64,000 bases of DNA from Lysinibacillus_B sp036662795 (lineage in GTDB: Bacteria; Bacillota; Bacilli; Bacillales_A; Planococcaceae): assembly GCF_036662795.1 (NCBI RefSeq), contig NZ_JBAFWZ010000004.1:1-64000 (forward strand). Direction: 5' to 3'. Shown here one piece after another: positions 50,035 to 59,673 of this stretch (the stretch's first letter is position 1; each line of letters opens with the position of its first letter). The position numbers and the translations under genes were made by a program. The notes under the pieces were generated by a model, which worked only from the letters and a program-made list of their open reading frames with translations, had not been told where the DNA came from and did no database searches.

Positions 50035-50694
50035 TTAATTATTTAATTCGTAATGCTGACCCTTTACTAAATAGAATAGGTGCTCTGCAATGTTCGTTGC
50101 GTGGTCGGCACAGCGTTCAATATAACGGGCGATAAATGATAAATACGTAATTTGTGGAATGCTTTCAATTTTTACGCTCGTTAAGCGAAGTAGGTTGCCA
50201 ACTGTTTCACCATATAGTTCATCTACCCTATCATCAAATTCAGCAATTTCTTTCGCTTTTGCAATATCTTCATTCATAAATGCCTCTACTATTTGACGTA
50301 GCATCGTCGTCGTTTGACTACACATATCCTCTAGCGTTTCAATCGATGTGATAAATGGCTCCTGACCAATTCGAATTGTTTCCTTCGCAATGTTTACAGC
50401 ATAATCACCAACACGCTCCATATCGGCCGATGCCTTTATAATGACCATCAAGCGGCGTAAATCAGTGGCAACTGGCTGCTGCTTTGCAATAAGTAAAATT
50501 ACACGATCATTAATCGCTTCCTCTAATCGATTTATTTCAGCATCCATATCGATTATTTCAAGCGCTAGCTCAATATCCTTTTTCACAAATGCTTGAAACG
50601 ATAAATCCAGCGACTCGATTGATTTTTGACAAAGCTCTAATAAATCTTGTTGTACACTTTTAATATCATGCTCAAAGCGTTCACGTACACTCAT
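50035..50694 (-). CDS. phoU: phosphate transport system regulator PhoU
   Basis: The 219-residue all-helical protein has two PhoU repeats with metal-binding motifs EINRLEEAIND and DRVDELYGE, plus LRRLMVIIKASADMERVGDYAVNIA and FIARYIERCADHATNIAEHLFYLV in outline. PhoU links the Pst transporter to PhoR signalling in many bacteria. It is last in the pst operon, 12 bp after pstB. B. subtilis lacks phoU in this operon, so this is a difference in layout. Confidence 0.95.
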   Translation of the reverse strand: MSVRERFEHDIKSVQQDLLELCQKSIESLDLSFQAFVKKDIELALEIIDMDAEINRLEEAINDRVILLIAKQQPVATDLRRLMVIIKASADMERVGDYAVNIAKETIRIGQEPFITSIETLEDMCSQTTTMLRQIVEAFMNEDIAKAKEIAEFDDRVDELYGETVGNLLRLTSVKIESIPQITYLSFIARYIERCADHATNIAEHLFYLVKGQHYELNN

Positions 50695-50706
50695 CCTAAT
50701 ACCTCC

Positions 50707-51537
50707 TTATCCAAATCGACCTGAAATATAGTCTTCTGTTCGTTGATCTGCAGGTGTAGAGAATATTTTATCTGTCTGGTCGAATTCAATAATTTCGCCG
50801 TTTAGGAAGAAGGCTGTTTTATCAGAAATACGAGCTGCCTGCTGCATATTATGTGTCACGATAATAATCGAGTAATTATCCTTTAACTCCTGTACAAGCT
50901 CCTCCACCTTTAACGTAGAGATTGGGTCAAGCGCTGATGTTGGTTCATCCATTAAAATAACATCCGGCTCAATTGCTAAACAACGTGCGATACAAATTCG
51001 TTGCTGCTGTCCGCCTGAAAGACCGTATGCATTTTGATGTAGACGATCTTTTACATCATCCCAAATCGCTGCGCCTCTCAATGACTTTTCAACAATTTCG
51101 TCTAGGATTTTTTTATTTTTAATGCCGTGGATACGTGGTCCATATGCGATATTATCATATATTGATTTTGGGAAAGGATTTGGCTTCTGAAAAACCATCC
51201 CTACCTTCGTACGTAGCTCCTCCACTTGATAATCTGAACCGAAAATGTTACGTCCTCGGTAGTTGATTTCACCTGTAGTTCGAACAATCGGCACTAGCTC
51301 CACCATACGATTTAGTGCTTTTACATAGGTAGACTTCCCACAGCCTGAAGGACCAATAACGGCCGTTACCTCATTCTCTCTAATATCAATGTTAATATTT
51401 TTTAATGCATGGTGCTCACCATACCATAAATCAAAATTTTTCGTTTCAAAAACGACCTTTTTTTCACTCTGTACAGCTGTCGGTGACTTTTCAATAATCT
51501 TAATCTTAGGTGCCGTACGCTCCGCAATATTCACCAT
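50707..51537 (-). CDS. pstB: phosphate ABC transporter ATP-binding protein
   Basis: The 276-residue ABC ATPase has Walker A IGPSGCGKSTYVKALNRM, Q-loop MVFQKPNPFPKSIYDN, signature LSGGQQQRICIARCLA, Walker B DVILMDEPTSALDP and H-loop IVTHNMQQAARI. The PNPFP segment is PstB-specific. It carries an N-terminal extension of about 25 residues before the ABC domain. ATG at 51537 is 8 nt from AGGAG. One pstB here, versus two in B. subtilis. Confidence 0.97.
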   Translation of the reverse strand: MVNIAERTAPKIKIIEKSPTAVQSEKKVVFETKNFDLWYGEHHALKNINIDIRENEVTAVIGPSGCGKSTYVKALNRMVELVPIVRTTGEINYRGRNIFGSDYQVEELRTKVGMVFQKPNPFPKSIYDNIAYGPRIHGIKNKKILDEIVEKSLRGAAIWDDVKDRLHQNAYGLSGGQQQRICIARCLAIEPDVILMDEPTSALDPISTLKVEELVQELKDNYSIIIVTHNMQQAARISDKTAFFLNGEIIEFDQTDKIFSTPADQRTEDYISGRFG

Positions 51538-51552
51538 AAAGTACACTCCTCT

Positions 51553-52431
51553 TTAATAACGTTTTTGAAATTTATTTCGAATAAAGACAGCAATCGAATT
51601 CATAAAGACAAGTACAGCCATCAGCACAATAATTCCGGCTGCTGCAACATACTGGAATTCCTCCTGTGGACGTTTCGCCCAATCGAAAATTTGCATCGGT
51701 AGCGTTGTAAATGCACTTAGTAAATTTTCAGGTAAGAACTGAAGAATGACCGGAATACCGATTACGACAAGCGGTGCTGTTTCACCAATTGCACGAGATA
51801 GCGCCAAAATACTACCCGTTAAAATACCAGGTATTGCTGCTGGTAATACTACTCGCACGATTGTTTGCCATTTCGTTGCGCCCATTCCATACGAGGCCTC
51901 ACGCTGTTCATTTGGCACCGCGCGAATGGCCTCCTGTGCTGCTACGATAATAACAGGAAGAATAAGTAAGCTCATCGTAAGACCAGCTGCTAAAATACTT
52001 TTCCCGAGGTCCATTAAGCGCACGAAAATTGTTAATCCAAGCAAACCAAAAACTATCGAAGGAACACCTGCTAGATTTGAAATATTCATTCGAATAAAAT
52101 CATTAATCTTATTTTTCTTGGCGTATTCCTCTAAATAAATAGCTGTGCTGACACCTAATATAATCGAGACAGGTGCGACTACTGCCATTAACCAAAGAGA
52201 CCCAATCAGCGCTGCCTTAATCCCTGCATTTTCAGGAATTCGAGAAGCAAAATTAGTGAGAAAATCAAAATTTAAATAGCCCAGCCCCTGTGAAAAAATA
52301 CGGAAAAGTAATACAACTAGCGCAAGTAAGGCAAAGCTTGTTGCTAGTAGGAAAACGGATTTCCACACAAGATTAAATTTTAAACGAGTTCCCATGCGCT
52401 TCATTACGCTCGCATCGTTCATGTACTTCAT
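51553..52431 (-). CDS. pstA: phosphate ABC transporter permease PstA
   Basis: The 292-residue permease has six membrane helices and the EAA-type loop YGMGATKWQTIVRVVLPAAIPGILTGSILALSRAIGETAPLV in outline. GAGGAG lies within the last codons of pstC, and the start is 1 bp after its stop codon. Confidence 0.96.
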   Translation of the reverse strand: MKYMNDASVMKRMGTRLKFNLVWKSVFLLATSFALLALVVLLFRIFSQGLGYLNFDFLTNFASRIPENAGIKAALIGSLWLMAVVAPVSIILGVSTAIYLEEYAKKNKINDFIRMNISNLAGVPSIVFGLLGLTIFVRLMDLGKSILAAGLTMSLLILPVIIVAAQEAIRAVPNEQREASYGMGATKWQTIVRVVLPAAIPGILTGSILALSRAIGETAPLVVIGIPVILQFLPENLLSAFTTLPMQIFDWAKRPQEEFQYVAAAGIIVLMAVLVFMNSIAVFIRNKFQKRY

Positions 52432-52432
52432 G

Positions 52433-53377
52433 TTAATACTCCTCTCTGAAGCGCTTCGAGATATATTGAGCTAGTAGGTTCATTAATAGTGTAAAGATAA
52501 ATAGTGTGAAACCAACTGCATAGATTGAATAATATATTGTTGTGCCATAGCCTGCATCGCCAGTTGATACTTGAACAATATAAGCTGTCATTGTTTGGAT
52601 AGAGTCTGTTACCCCAAAATCAAACTTTGGCGTTGAACCCCCAGCTAGTGAAACAATCATCGTTTCCCCAATTGCACGTGAAATAGCTAACACTGTCGAA
52701 GCTACGATCCCTGAAAGTGCTGCTGGTAAAACTACCTTTATTGCTACCTCAAATTTTGTAGCACCTAATGCCATTGCGCCTTCACGAATAGAGTTAGGAA
52801 CTGAGCTCATAGCATCCTCAGACATAGAAGCAATCATCGGCAGTATCATAATACCGACTACAATACCAGGACTAAGCGCGTTGAATATTTTCAGCGATGG
52901 TATCAATGTTTGTAGCAATGGTGTGACGAAAGTTAAGGCAAAAAATCCGTATACAATCGTTGGAACCCCTGCTAGCACTTCTAGTACTGGCTTTACCATA
53001 CGACGCGTTTTATCTGAAGCATATTCACTTAAGAAAATAGCGGCGCCTAATCCAAATGGTACTGCGACTAACACAGCTAGTAAGGTAACTTTTAATGTAC
53101 CTAAAATTAATGGTAAAACACCGTATAGCGGCTCCTTACCTGAAAACGGTAACCACTCTGTACCGAATAAATAATCCGTTATTGATACTCTCTGAAAAAA
53201 TTCAAAGGTCTCGAAAATTAATGTAAAGACAATACCAAATGTTGTTAAGACTGAAATTGCAGCAGCAATAAATAATGCCATTGGTATAGCTTTTTCCATT
53301 AATTTTTTTCCTTTTTTATTACGAGACTTCGCAATCATCTCTTGAATTGATTGCTCTTGTAGTCCTCGAGAAGCCAT
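52433..53377 (-). CDS. pstC: phosphate ABC transporter permease PstC
   Basis: The 314-residue permease has six helices; the EAA loop reads EGAMALGATKFEVAIKVVLPAALSGIVASTVLAISRAIGETM in outline. The segment YLFGTEWLPFSGKEPLYGVLP is typical of PstC. Start at 53377 is preferred: AAAGGAG is 8 nt upstream, whereas the frame could be extended to 53434 without a site. Confidence 0.95.
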   Translation of the reverse strand: MASRGLQEQSIQEMIAKSRNKKGKKLMEKAIPMALFIAAAISVLTTFGIVFTLIFETFEFFQRVSITDYLFGTEWLPFSGKEPLYGVLPLILGTLKVTLLAVLVAVPFGLGAAIFLSEYASDKTRRMVKPVLEVLAGVPTIVYGFFALTFVTPLLQTLIPSLKIFNALSPGIVVGIMILPMIASMSEDAMSSVPNSIREGAMALGATKFEVAIKVVLPAALSGIVASTVLAISRAIGETMIVSLAGGSTPKFDFGVTDSIQTMTAYIVQVSTGDAGYGTTIYYSIYAVGFTLFIFTLLMNLLAQYISKRFREEY

Positions 53378-53444
53378 GTTGTAAACTCCTTTCTTTATGC
53401 GAAACAAATTGTGTGGTAGAAAACGAGCTACCACACAATATTAG

Positions 53445-54398
53445 TTATTTTAAAGTCTCTAATTTAGCGAGACCTTCTTCATATTTTTCCTCTGGTAAAC
53501 GAACATAGCCTGTTGATTCAGCCATATCCCCAGCGTTCTCAAGTGTATACTTCATGAAGTCTAAAGCTGCTTCATTGTCCTTAACCGCGCTATTTTTCAC
53601 ATAGACAAATAACGGACGTGAAAGTGGAGAATATTCACCAGATTCAATTGTTTCATTTGTTGGTTTTACCCCATCAACTGAAACTACTTGTAGTTTGCTT
53701 TCATTTGCTAAATAGTACGCATATCCGAAGAAGGCAATCGCATTTTTATCAGCTACAACACCTTGAACTAGTACATTATCATCCTCTGATAAAGTAGCAG
53801 ATTTAACTAAGTCTTCTCCGTCTAAAATTACTTCATCAAAGTAATCATACGTACCAGAGTCAGCACCTGGAGAGTAGAATACTACCTCTTCATCTGGCCA
53901 AGATGGATCGATATCAGACCATTTTTTTGTTGTACCATCTTCAACCCATAGCTGCTTTAGTTGATCAACAGTTAAGTTTGCTGCCCATGTATTTTCTGGG
54001 TGAATCACAACTGATAATCCATCATAAGCAAGTTCAAATTCTGTATAATCAATGCCCGCGTCCTCTAGACTTTTAGCTTCCGTATCTTTAATTGGACGAG
54101 ATGCATTTGAAAAGTCTGTTTCACCATTAACGAATTTTTCAAAGCCACCGCCTGTACCAGATACACCTACTGATACACGGACATCCTTTTGTACACCCGA
54201 ATATTCTTCTACAAGCGCTTCTGTAATAGGTGCTACAGTTGAAGAACCATCTCCGATTACATCACCTGAAAGCTGTGCAGTACCTTCTTCTGCTTGATCG
54301 CTATCTGCTGATGTTTTGTCAGCATCATCGCCACATGCTCCTAAAAATAATGCCGAACCTAGTAATGCTGTCATGCTTAAGTACTTCCACTTTTTCAT
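53445..54398 (-). CDS. pstS: phosphate-binding lipoprotein PstS
   Basis: The 317-residue binding protein has a lipoprotein signal with lipobox LGAC, an acidic Asp/Ser linker and a PBP_like domain: GDGSSTVAPITEALVEEY, RVSVGVSGTGGGFEKFVNGETDFSNASRPIKD and SPGADSGTYDYFDEVIL in outline, each with phosphate-contacting Ser/Thr. First gene of pstSCAB-phoU. Pho-box-like repeats lie upstream. Confidence 0.96.
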   Translation of the reverse strand: MKKWKYLSMTALLGSALFLGACGDDADKTSADSDQAEEGTAQLSGDVIGDGSSTVAPITEALVEEYSGVQKDVRVSVGVSGTGGGFEKFVNGETDFSNASRPIKDTEAKSLEDAGIDYTEFELAYDGLSVVIHPENTWAANLTVDQLKQLWVEDGTTKKWSDIDPSWPDEEVVFYSPGADSGTYDYFDEVILDGEDLVKSATLSEDDNVLVQGVVADKNAIAFFGYAYYLANESKLQVVSVDGVKPTNETIESGEYSPLSRPLFVYVKNSAVKDNEAALDFMKYTLENAGDMAESTGYVRLPEEKYEEGLAKLETLK

Positions 54399-54483
54399 CT
54401 TGAGTTTCCTCCAATTGATTTCATAGTAAGTGTTCTTACAAGCTTTACTATAAGATTCCTATATTGAGAGGATATAAATCGAA

Positions 54484-54520
54484 TGTTAAGCGTTTGTAAA
54501 GGAGTGTTTTGTTTTGTAAA
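54484..54520 (-). promoter_or_regulatory. Pho-box-like PhoP repeats upstream of pstS
   Basis: On the minus strand, TTTACA, AAAACA, TTTACA and TTAACA (starting at 54520, 54510, 54500 and 54489) recur at 10-11 bp steps, matching the TT(A/T)ACA direct repeats of PhoP binding sites. Phosphate-starvation control of pst is expected. Confidence 0.7.
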
Positions 54521-54524
54521 CGAC

Positions 54525-54560
54525 AGAAAAAGAGGACTCCTTAAAATAGGAAGTCCTCTC
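54525..54560 (-). terminator. terminator after pbpA
   Basis: On the minus strand AGAGGACT pairs with AGTCCTCT (plus inner pairs), then TTTTTC. Confidence 0.88.
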
Positions 54561-54566
54561 TTCTAA

Positions 54567-56783
54567 TTATTCATTCACTTTTTCTTCCGTTTCGTCCTCA
54601 TCCAATTTATCTTTTGTAATGGCAGGAAGAATCGTTTGTTCCACAGTATTTGTTGAAATTCCGTTTTCGCTATATTTCTTCTGTAATTCGAAATACTTAT
54701 CTAATATTTCACGAGCAATTTTATTTGCGTGTGGCAATGGTTTTGGGTTCGTAGTTGCCCATGGAATCATAACAGCATATGCTACCTCAGGATTTTCAAA
54801 TGGTGCATAGCCGGTGTGAACAATATTAACAGTATTTGTTCTCCATTTATCTCGCTGCGGTCCGTAGTAAACTACTTCGGCCGTACCGGTTTTCCCTGCT
54901 GCTGTATAAGGTGTATCACCGAATGCACTACGAGCAGTACCTTGGGTTCCATTATAAACTCGACGTAAGCCCTCTTGTACATGCGCAATTTCTTCATCCG
55001 AGTTAGCTATACGGTTTAATATTTTTGGTTCCACCTCATCAACTAACGTCCCTAGTTTTTCTCCATCAGAAGAAGGATTACGAATTTCCTTTAACATACG
55101 AGGCTGAACACGGTAGCCGCCATTTGCAATCGTTGAAATATACTGTGCTAATTGCATGGTTGTATACGTATCAAACTGACCAATCGCAATATCTAGAATT
55201 TTACCTGGCTGGTCAACCTCACCAATTACCCCTGCTGTTTCTCCAGGTAAGTCAATGCCTGTAGGAACACCTAGCCCAAACTGTGAATAGCCATTCCGTA
55301 GACGCTGAATCGTATCTTCCTTTAATTTTAACGGCATATTGTAGTAATACGATGGATTGCCTCCCATCATCATGGCGATTTTAAACATATAAACGTTAGA
55401 CGATCGCTCTAACGCCTGTAAATCAGTCATAGAAAAACGTGAAGAACGGTTGAATAAAGAGCTTTTAGGATTTGCTCCTGCTAATTTAATAGGCTCATCG
55501 ATTAAAGGAGTGCCTGGCGAAATAACACCTTCATTGTATCCGGTTAAAACAGTTGCAGCCTTAATCGCTGACCCCGCCTCATAGGAAGTCGTAAATGAGC
55601 CGTACGAATAGTCAACAATATACCGCTCGCCTGTTTCCTCATCATACTCTATTTTTTTGCCTACAACAGATAGCAGCTCGCCTGTATTGGGATCCATCAT
55701 AACATAGAATGCACGGTCTAGTAGACTTGAGCTACCCTGTGCTTTTAATTCTAAAAGATATTTCTCCACAATTTTTTCTGCTTCAGCCTGTAATTCAGAA
55801 TCTAGTGTTGTTACTAAATCTTTACCTGGCTCCCCAGGAAAAGTTGTCACCGTTTCAACAACCTGACCTTTTTTATTCGTTAAGTTTTTAACAACCGATT
55901 TTTCACCTTGTAGTATTTCCTCGTACTGTGCTTCAAAATAACTTTCTCCGACACGGTCATTACGTGAATAATCACGGGCAAGGTAAAAGTTCAGCTTACT
56001 TTTCGGAATCCCTTTACTTGGAACTGTTGTACGACCTAAAATTGAGATCGGCGCTAGACGAACTCGCTTCCAGTCTGTTGTCGTATTGACTCCTGGTAAG
56101 TCCGCAAGTCGCTCTGATACACGAGCAAACTCTTCTGAAGTAACATTTTCACTTTTAATAATTTGCGGTGACAAGAAGTACCCTGCTGACATTTCACGGT
56201 AAATAGCTAATACCTCTAAATCAAAGTCTGATAGCTGTGCTAGCTCCTCTTCCGTAATTCGTTCCCGTATACGCTTATCATGCTCTGCATTGATTGCTTT
56301 CTCCTCTAAATCCTCGTTAGCTGCACGGTATTCATCCATCTCTTTTTTTGTTACCTTTTCTAATGCAGCTTCGCGATTTCTAAGAATCCAAAAGTCTAAT
56401 TTATCGCGATGCGTAACACGATCTATAGGCTGCTCAATTAGTCTAGCTAACTCTTCAGCGACTTCGAGCATTTCATCTGTTTTTGTCGTTTGCATTTTCG
56501 TATACGTAATGGCATTTTCAGGGTCATTATCTACTAAAATACGGCCGTAGCGGTCAAAAATTCGGCCACGTGGCACACTCGTATTTACACGTGTCTCTTC
56601 TTTACTTTCAAGCTTACTTACATAATCCTCACCTTTAACAATTTGCAAATAGCCTAGGCGGAAAATGAGCAATGAAAATAATAAAAAGATTGAAAAGAAA
56701 AGGACATTCATGCGGAACGTAAGGTTTGCACGTTGCTGTGCCTTCGCCTTTGAGCCACGATTATTTTGCGTTTGATTTCGCAC
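54567..56783 (-). CDS. pbpA: class B penicillin-binding protein (PBP2A type)
   Basis: The 738-residue transpeptidase has an N-terminal membrane anchor (about 25-48), the PBP dimerisation domain (VPRGRIFDRYGRILVDN) and a transpeptidase domain with SAIK (SxxK), SSN (SxN) and KTGTAE (KTG) motifs. It is the elongation-specific PBP2-like enzyme; position upstream of pstS is as in B. subtilis pbpA. GTG start after AAGGGG. Confidence 0.93.
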   Translation of the reverse strand: MRNQTQNNRGSKAKAQQRANLTFRMNVLFFSIFLLFSLLIFRLGYLQIVKGEDYVSKLESKEETRVNTSVPRGRIFDRYGRILVDNDPENAITYTKMQTTKTDEMLEVAEELARLIEQPIDRVTHRDKLDFWILRNREAALEKVTKKEMDEYRAANEDLEEKAINAEHDKRIRERITEEELAQLSDFDLEVLAIYREMSAGYFLSPQIIKSENVTSEEFARVSERLADLPGVNTTTDWKRVRLAPISILGRTTVPSKGIPKSKLNFYLARDYSRNDRVGESYFEAQYEEILQGEKSVVKNLTNKKGQVVETVTTFPGEPGKDLVTTLDSELQAEAEKIVEKYLLELKAQGSSSLLDRAFYVMMDPNTGELLSVVGKKIEYDEETGERYIVDYSYGSFTTSYEAGSAIKAATVLTGYNEGVISPGTPLIDEPIKLAGANPKSSLFNRSSRFSMTDLQALERSSNVYMFKIAMMMGGNPSYYYNMPLKLKEDTIQRLRNGYSQFGLGVPTGIDLPGETAGVIGEVDQPGKILDIAIGQFDTYTTMQLAQYISTIANGGYRVQPRMLKEIRNPSSDGEKLGTLVDEVEPKILNRIANSDEEIAHVQEGLRRVYNGTQGTARSAFGDTPYTAAGKTGTAEVVYYGPQRDKWRTNTVNIVHTGYAPFENPEVAYAVMIPWATTNPKPLPHANKIAREILDKYFELQKKYSENGISTNTVEQTILPAITKDKLDEDETEEKVNE

Positions 56784-57024
56784 TGTATATTCCCCTTCCT
56801 ACTTATTCCCATAAGGATTACATATTATAAGTTCATAAATTTTAGTATAGCATTTTCGACACTTATTAGAAAGGTACTTGTACAGCAATATCGTGCTATA
56901 AATTCTATACTTCTATTCTAATTTACAAAATAGACGACCGTATCCCTAAAAGGTTTCTTTCGATGCAAATTCGCTGTAACTCCCTAAAGTCTAACCCGTC
57001 TAATCCGATAAAGGCGGTGATTTT

Positions 57025-57609
57025 TTGAAACGAGTCATGGGTTTAACTTTCCTTGTTACAATTGCTTTGACACTTTTTATCCTTCCTTCTAGTAGCTTTG
57101 CCTGCTCATGTGTCCCTCCAGACAGTCCAGAAAAGGAATTAGAACGTAGTGCAGCCGTATTTTCTGGTAAGGTAATTGACATTCAAGATAGAAATATTAA
57201 TTTTCCAACTTTTTCTTCAGCAGATCCACTGTTCGTAAGATTTGAAGTGGATTTAATCTGGAAAGGCGTTACACAATCACAAGTTATCGCTTCTACTATG
57301 AGAGATTCGGCAAGCTGTGGGTTTGAATTTATAGAGAATAACGAATATCTCGTGTACGCAACGGAGGTCGATGGTGAGCTACAAGTTACAATGTGCTCTA
57401 GAACTTCATTATTATCAAGTGCACAGGATGATATTAAAGTGTTAGGTACAGGTGAAGGGCCGACGGAAAAAGTTGAGCTAACGACAAAAACAGACGATAC
57501 ACCTAGCGAAACTAAATTCAATTCTGGCTTCACATTATTAATATTCGGGGCAGTTATTTTAGTATTAGCAATCGTATTAGTTTATATCATTTGGCGACGT
57601 AAAAAATAA
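57025..57609 (+). CDS. secreted NTR/TIMP-like domain protein with C-terminal anchor
   Basis: The 194-residue protein has a signal peptide (about 1-26, ending SFA), a domain starting CSCVPP (cysteines at its very N-terminus) and DPLFVRFEVDLIWKG, DSASCGFEFIENNEYLVYA and MCSRTSLLSSA; the Cys pattern and initial CxC are like netrin/TIMP (NTR) domains. A membrane helix (about 168-188) with the tail RRKK ends it. TTG start after AAGGCGGTGA. Bacterial homologues are seen in Bacillales; ligand unknown. Confidence 0.75.
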   Translation: MKRVMGLTFLVTIALTLFILPSSSFACSCVPPDSPEKELERSAAVFSGKVIDIQDRNINFPTFSSADPLFVRFEVDLIWKGVTQSQVIASTMRDSASCGFEFIENNEYLVYATEVDGELQVTMCSRTSLLSSAQDDIKVLGTGEGPTEKVELTTKTDDTPSETKFNSGFTLLIFGAVILVLAIVLVYIIWRRKK

Positions 57610-57615
57610 GAGATG

Positions 57616-57646
57616 GTCTGACAATGCTGTCGGACTTTCTTTTTTT
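57616..57646 (+). terminator. terminator after the NTR-like gene
   Basis: GTCTGACA pairs with TGTCGGAC around four bases, followed by TTTCTTTTTTT. Confidence 0.88.
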
Positions 57647-57693
57647 CACTGTTTCTTGTTAAATAAGAGATAAGAAAAAGCTGAGGTGAAATA

Positions 57694-58062
57694 ATGAACA
57701 TTATAGCAGTTGGAATTGGAGGGGCCTTTGGAGCATTACTACGTGCTTTTTTAGGTGAATTGATTCCATATAGTGGTGGCTTTCCATACGCTACATTTTT
57801 ATGCAATTGTATAGGCAGCTTTTTACTTGGCTTTATATTAACAAGTCAATCAATAATAACAAGTTCTGTTCTTAAGCTTTCCATTACAACTGGCGTGCTT
57901 GGTGCGTTCACTACTTTTTCTACCTTTAGCTCAGAGGTCGTCACATTAATCCAAGCAGGAAACTATATCATTGCTACGCTGTATGTTAGTCTTTCAATCC
58001 TTGCTGGACTTTCGCTCAGCCTTTTAGGAGTAAAATTGACGAAGGTTGGTGAACGAAAATGA
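57694..58062 (+). CDS. crcB: fluoride exporter CrcB/FluC, first copy
   Basis: The 122-residue protein has four helices and the FluC signatures GGAFGALLRAFLGE, TFLCNCIGSFLLGF (pore Asn) and GVLGAFTTFSTFSSE (Phe box and TFST). It forms a dual-topology channel for F-. It overlaps the second copy by 4 bp. AGGTGAAAT precedes the ATG. No fluoride riboswitch was seen. Confidence 0.92.
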   Translation: MNIIAVGIGGAFGALLRAFLGELIPYSGGFPYATFLCNCIGSFLLGFILTSQSIITSSVLKLSITTGVLGAFTTFSTFSSEVVTLIQAGNYIIATLYVSLSILAGLSLSLLGVKLTKVGERK

Positions 58063-58394
58063 TATTCATTGCACTAGGTGGATTTTTAGGCGCTATTAGC
58101 CGATATTTAATAAGTATATTCCTAAAGGCTCATATGAAAAGTGGATTTCCTATTGCAACATTTTCCGTTAATATTCTAGGTTCCTATGCTTTAGGGCTTG
58201 TCATGAGCTCTAATCTATCTTTAGGCTATTTATCTTTTGGGGGTATAGGGTTTCTAGGTGCTTTTACAACTTTTTCTACCTTTAGCTATGAAGCCATTCA
58301 ACTCATGGCCGAAAAGCGATATGCTAAAGCATGTTTTTACATTTCATCCTCTTTAATCGGAGGGATTCTTGCTTTTTTAGCTGCAATAATTTAA
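58059..58394 (+). CDS. crcB: fluoride exporter CrcB/FluC, second copy
   Basis: The 111-residue partner has GGFLGAISRYLISIFL, TFSVNILGSYALG and GFLGAFTTFSTFSYEA. Paired CrcB proteins form heterodimers of fixed opposite topology in many Bacillales. The start overlaps the first copy, so the two are cotranslated. Confidence 0.92.
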   Translation: MIFIALGGFLGAISRYLISIFLKAHMKSGFPIATFSVNILGSYALGLVMSSNLSLGYLSFGGIGFLGAFTTFSTFSYEAIQLMAEKRYAKACFYISSSLIGGILAFLAAII

Positions 58395-58409
58395 TACGGG
58401 GGTCTCGTT

Positions 58410-59546
58410 ATGAACAAAAAACTATTCCTATCTACACTTGTCGCCAGCTCTGTTATTGTAGCGGCGCATACAGTATTTGCTAATGATTTCACTGATGTTG
58501 ATCACCATACCGAAATGGGTAAAGCAATACAAAGTTTAGTGGATCGAGGTATTGTTAATGGCTATGGTGACGGAACATTTCGGCCAAATAATGTAGTGAC
58601 TAGAGGACATGCAGCTATAATTTTAGCTGGTGTATTAAAACTAGACACTGCCAATGCTACGGCGCATTTTACTGATGTGCCAACAACTCACAAAAACTAT
58701 CGTGTTATTTCAGCCTTAGCACAGAGGGGCATCATTAATGGCCATTCTGATGGTTCATTTAGACCTAATGATCCTATTACACGTGAACAAATGGCAATCA
58801 TTTTAGCAAGAGCGTTTAAACTAAAGGCAGAAAATATTGACCTACCTTTCACAGATGTGAAAAAAGGTTCAGCCTCCTATACATATGTAAGTGCATTATA
58901 TTATAACGGAATTACAAGTGGCATAACCGCTACAACCTTTGATTTAAATAGCGCTGTCACACGTGGACATCTAGCGGTATTTATAGCCCGTGTCGAAGCT
59001 CTAACGAACGTCAGCAATTCATTAAACATAATAGCCGAGAATTATGGATTTTTACAGTTTACCGACAATCAATCCGAAGCAGGAGTTTATAAAATCATTG
59101 GCAACAAGGATCAAATTAAACTACTCCCACTAGCTGTCGGTACTAGTAAACTGCTATTAGCGGGACCATCGTTAGCATCTACGGTTCAACAAAAAAAATA
59201 CGAGCTTTATAATGTCCATGTAGAAAAAATCAACGGGAAGCTATCATTGCGAGTTGAACAGTTAGATTTACTGGAGAATTTAACACATAATGCACAGTAT
59301 TATTTAAATAAAGATTTAGCCCTTCCCTTTATACCTACCACAGCAACCGTACAAGATCAATTCGGTCAAACGGTTAATAGCAGCTTGTATAAAATAGCAC
59401 GTGATGATCAAGGAATTGAACTGGCTTTCTTTTCACCCGGACAATACACCTTACAATTAAGCAATGGTGATAGGAAAAAGGAATACATCGTTCACGTATC
59501 TATCGCTAATTTCGAAACAGTCATTCGACTCTCCGTATCTTCATAA
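58410..59546 (+). CDS. S-layer homology (SLH) domain surface protein
   Basis: The 378-residue protein has a signal peptide (about 1-24, ending VFA), three SLH repeats (about 25-200; GIVNGYGDGTFRPNNVVTRG, GIINGHSDGSFRPNDPITRE, GITSGITATTFDLNSAVTRG) and a C-terminal domain of about 170 residues with no recognised family. The repeats anchor it to the secondary wall polymer. It follows crcB by 15 bp but its role is unrelated. Confidence 0.88.
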   Translation: MNKKLFLSTLVASSVIVAAHTVFANDFTDVDHHTEMGKAIQSLVDRGIVNGYGDGTFRPNNVVTRGHAAIILAGVLKLDTANATAHFTDVPTTHKNYRVISALAQRGIINGHSDGSFRPNDPITREQMAIILARAFKLKAENIDLPFTDVKKGSASYTYVSALYYNGITSGITATTFDLNSAVTRGHLAVFIARVEALTNVSNSLNIIAENYGFLQFTDNQSEAGVYKIIGNKDQIKLLPLAVGTSKLLLAGPSLASTVQQKKYELYNVHVEKINGKLSLRVEQLDLLENLTHNAQYYLNKDLALPFIPTTATVQDQFGQTVNSSLYKIARDDQGIELAFFSPGQYTLQLSNGDRKKEYIVHVSIANFETVIRLSVSS

Positions 59547-59673
59547 ACTATAGTAATGTCCTTCTTGCGTGTATGATACTTTAGTGTAAGGCTTCTTATC
59601 ACTAGTATCATGCCCGCTTTGAAAGACGTCTGTGCATTCTCCAAATAACACATTACGGAACGGAGGGCTGTTA

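Noticed and set aside
49768..50046. 92-codon plus-strand frame before phoU
   Set aside because: Lies wholly in an intergenic repeat and runs into the phoU 3' end; no ribosome binding site or protein-like composition.
57610..57693. Fluoride riboswitch upstream of the crcB pair
   Set aside because: The short leader lacks the conserved fluoride aptamer motif; only a terminator and a ribosome binding site are visible.
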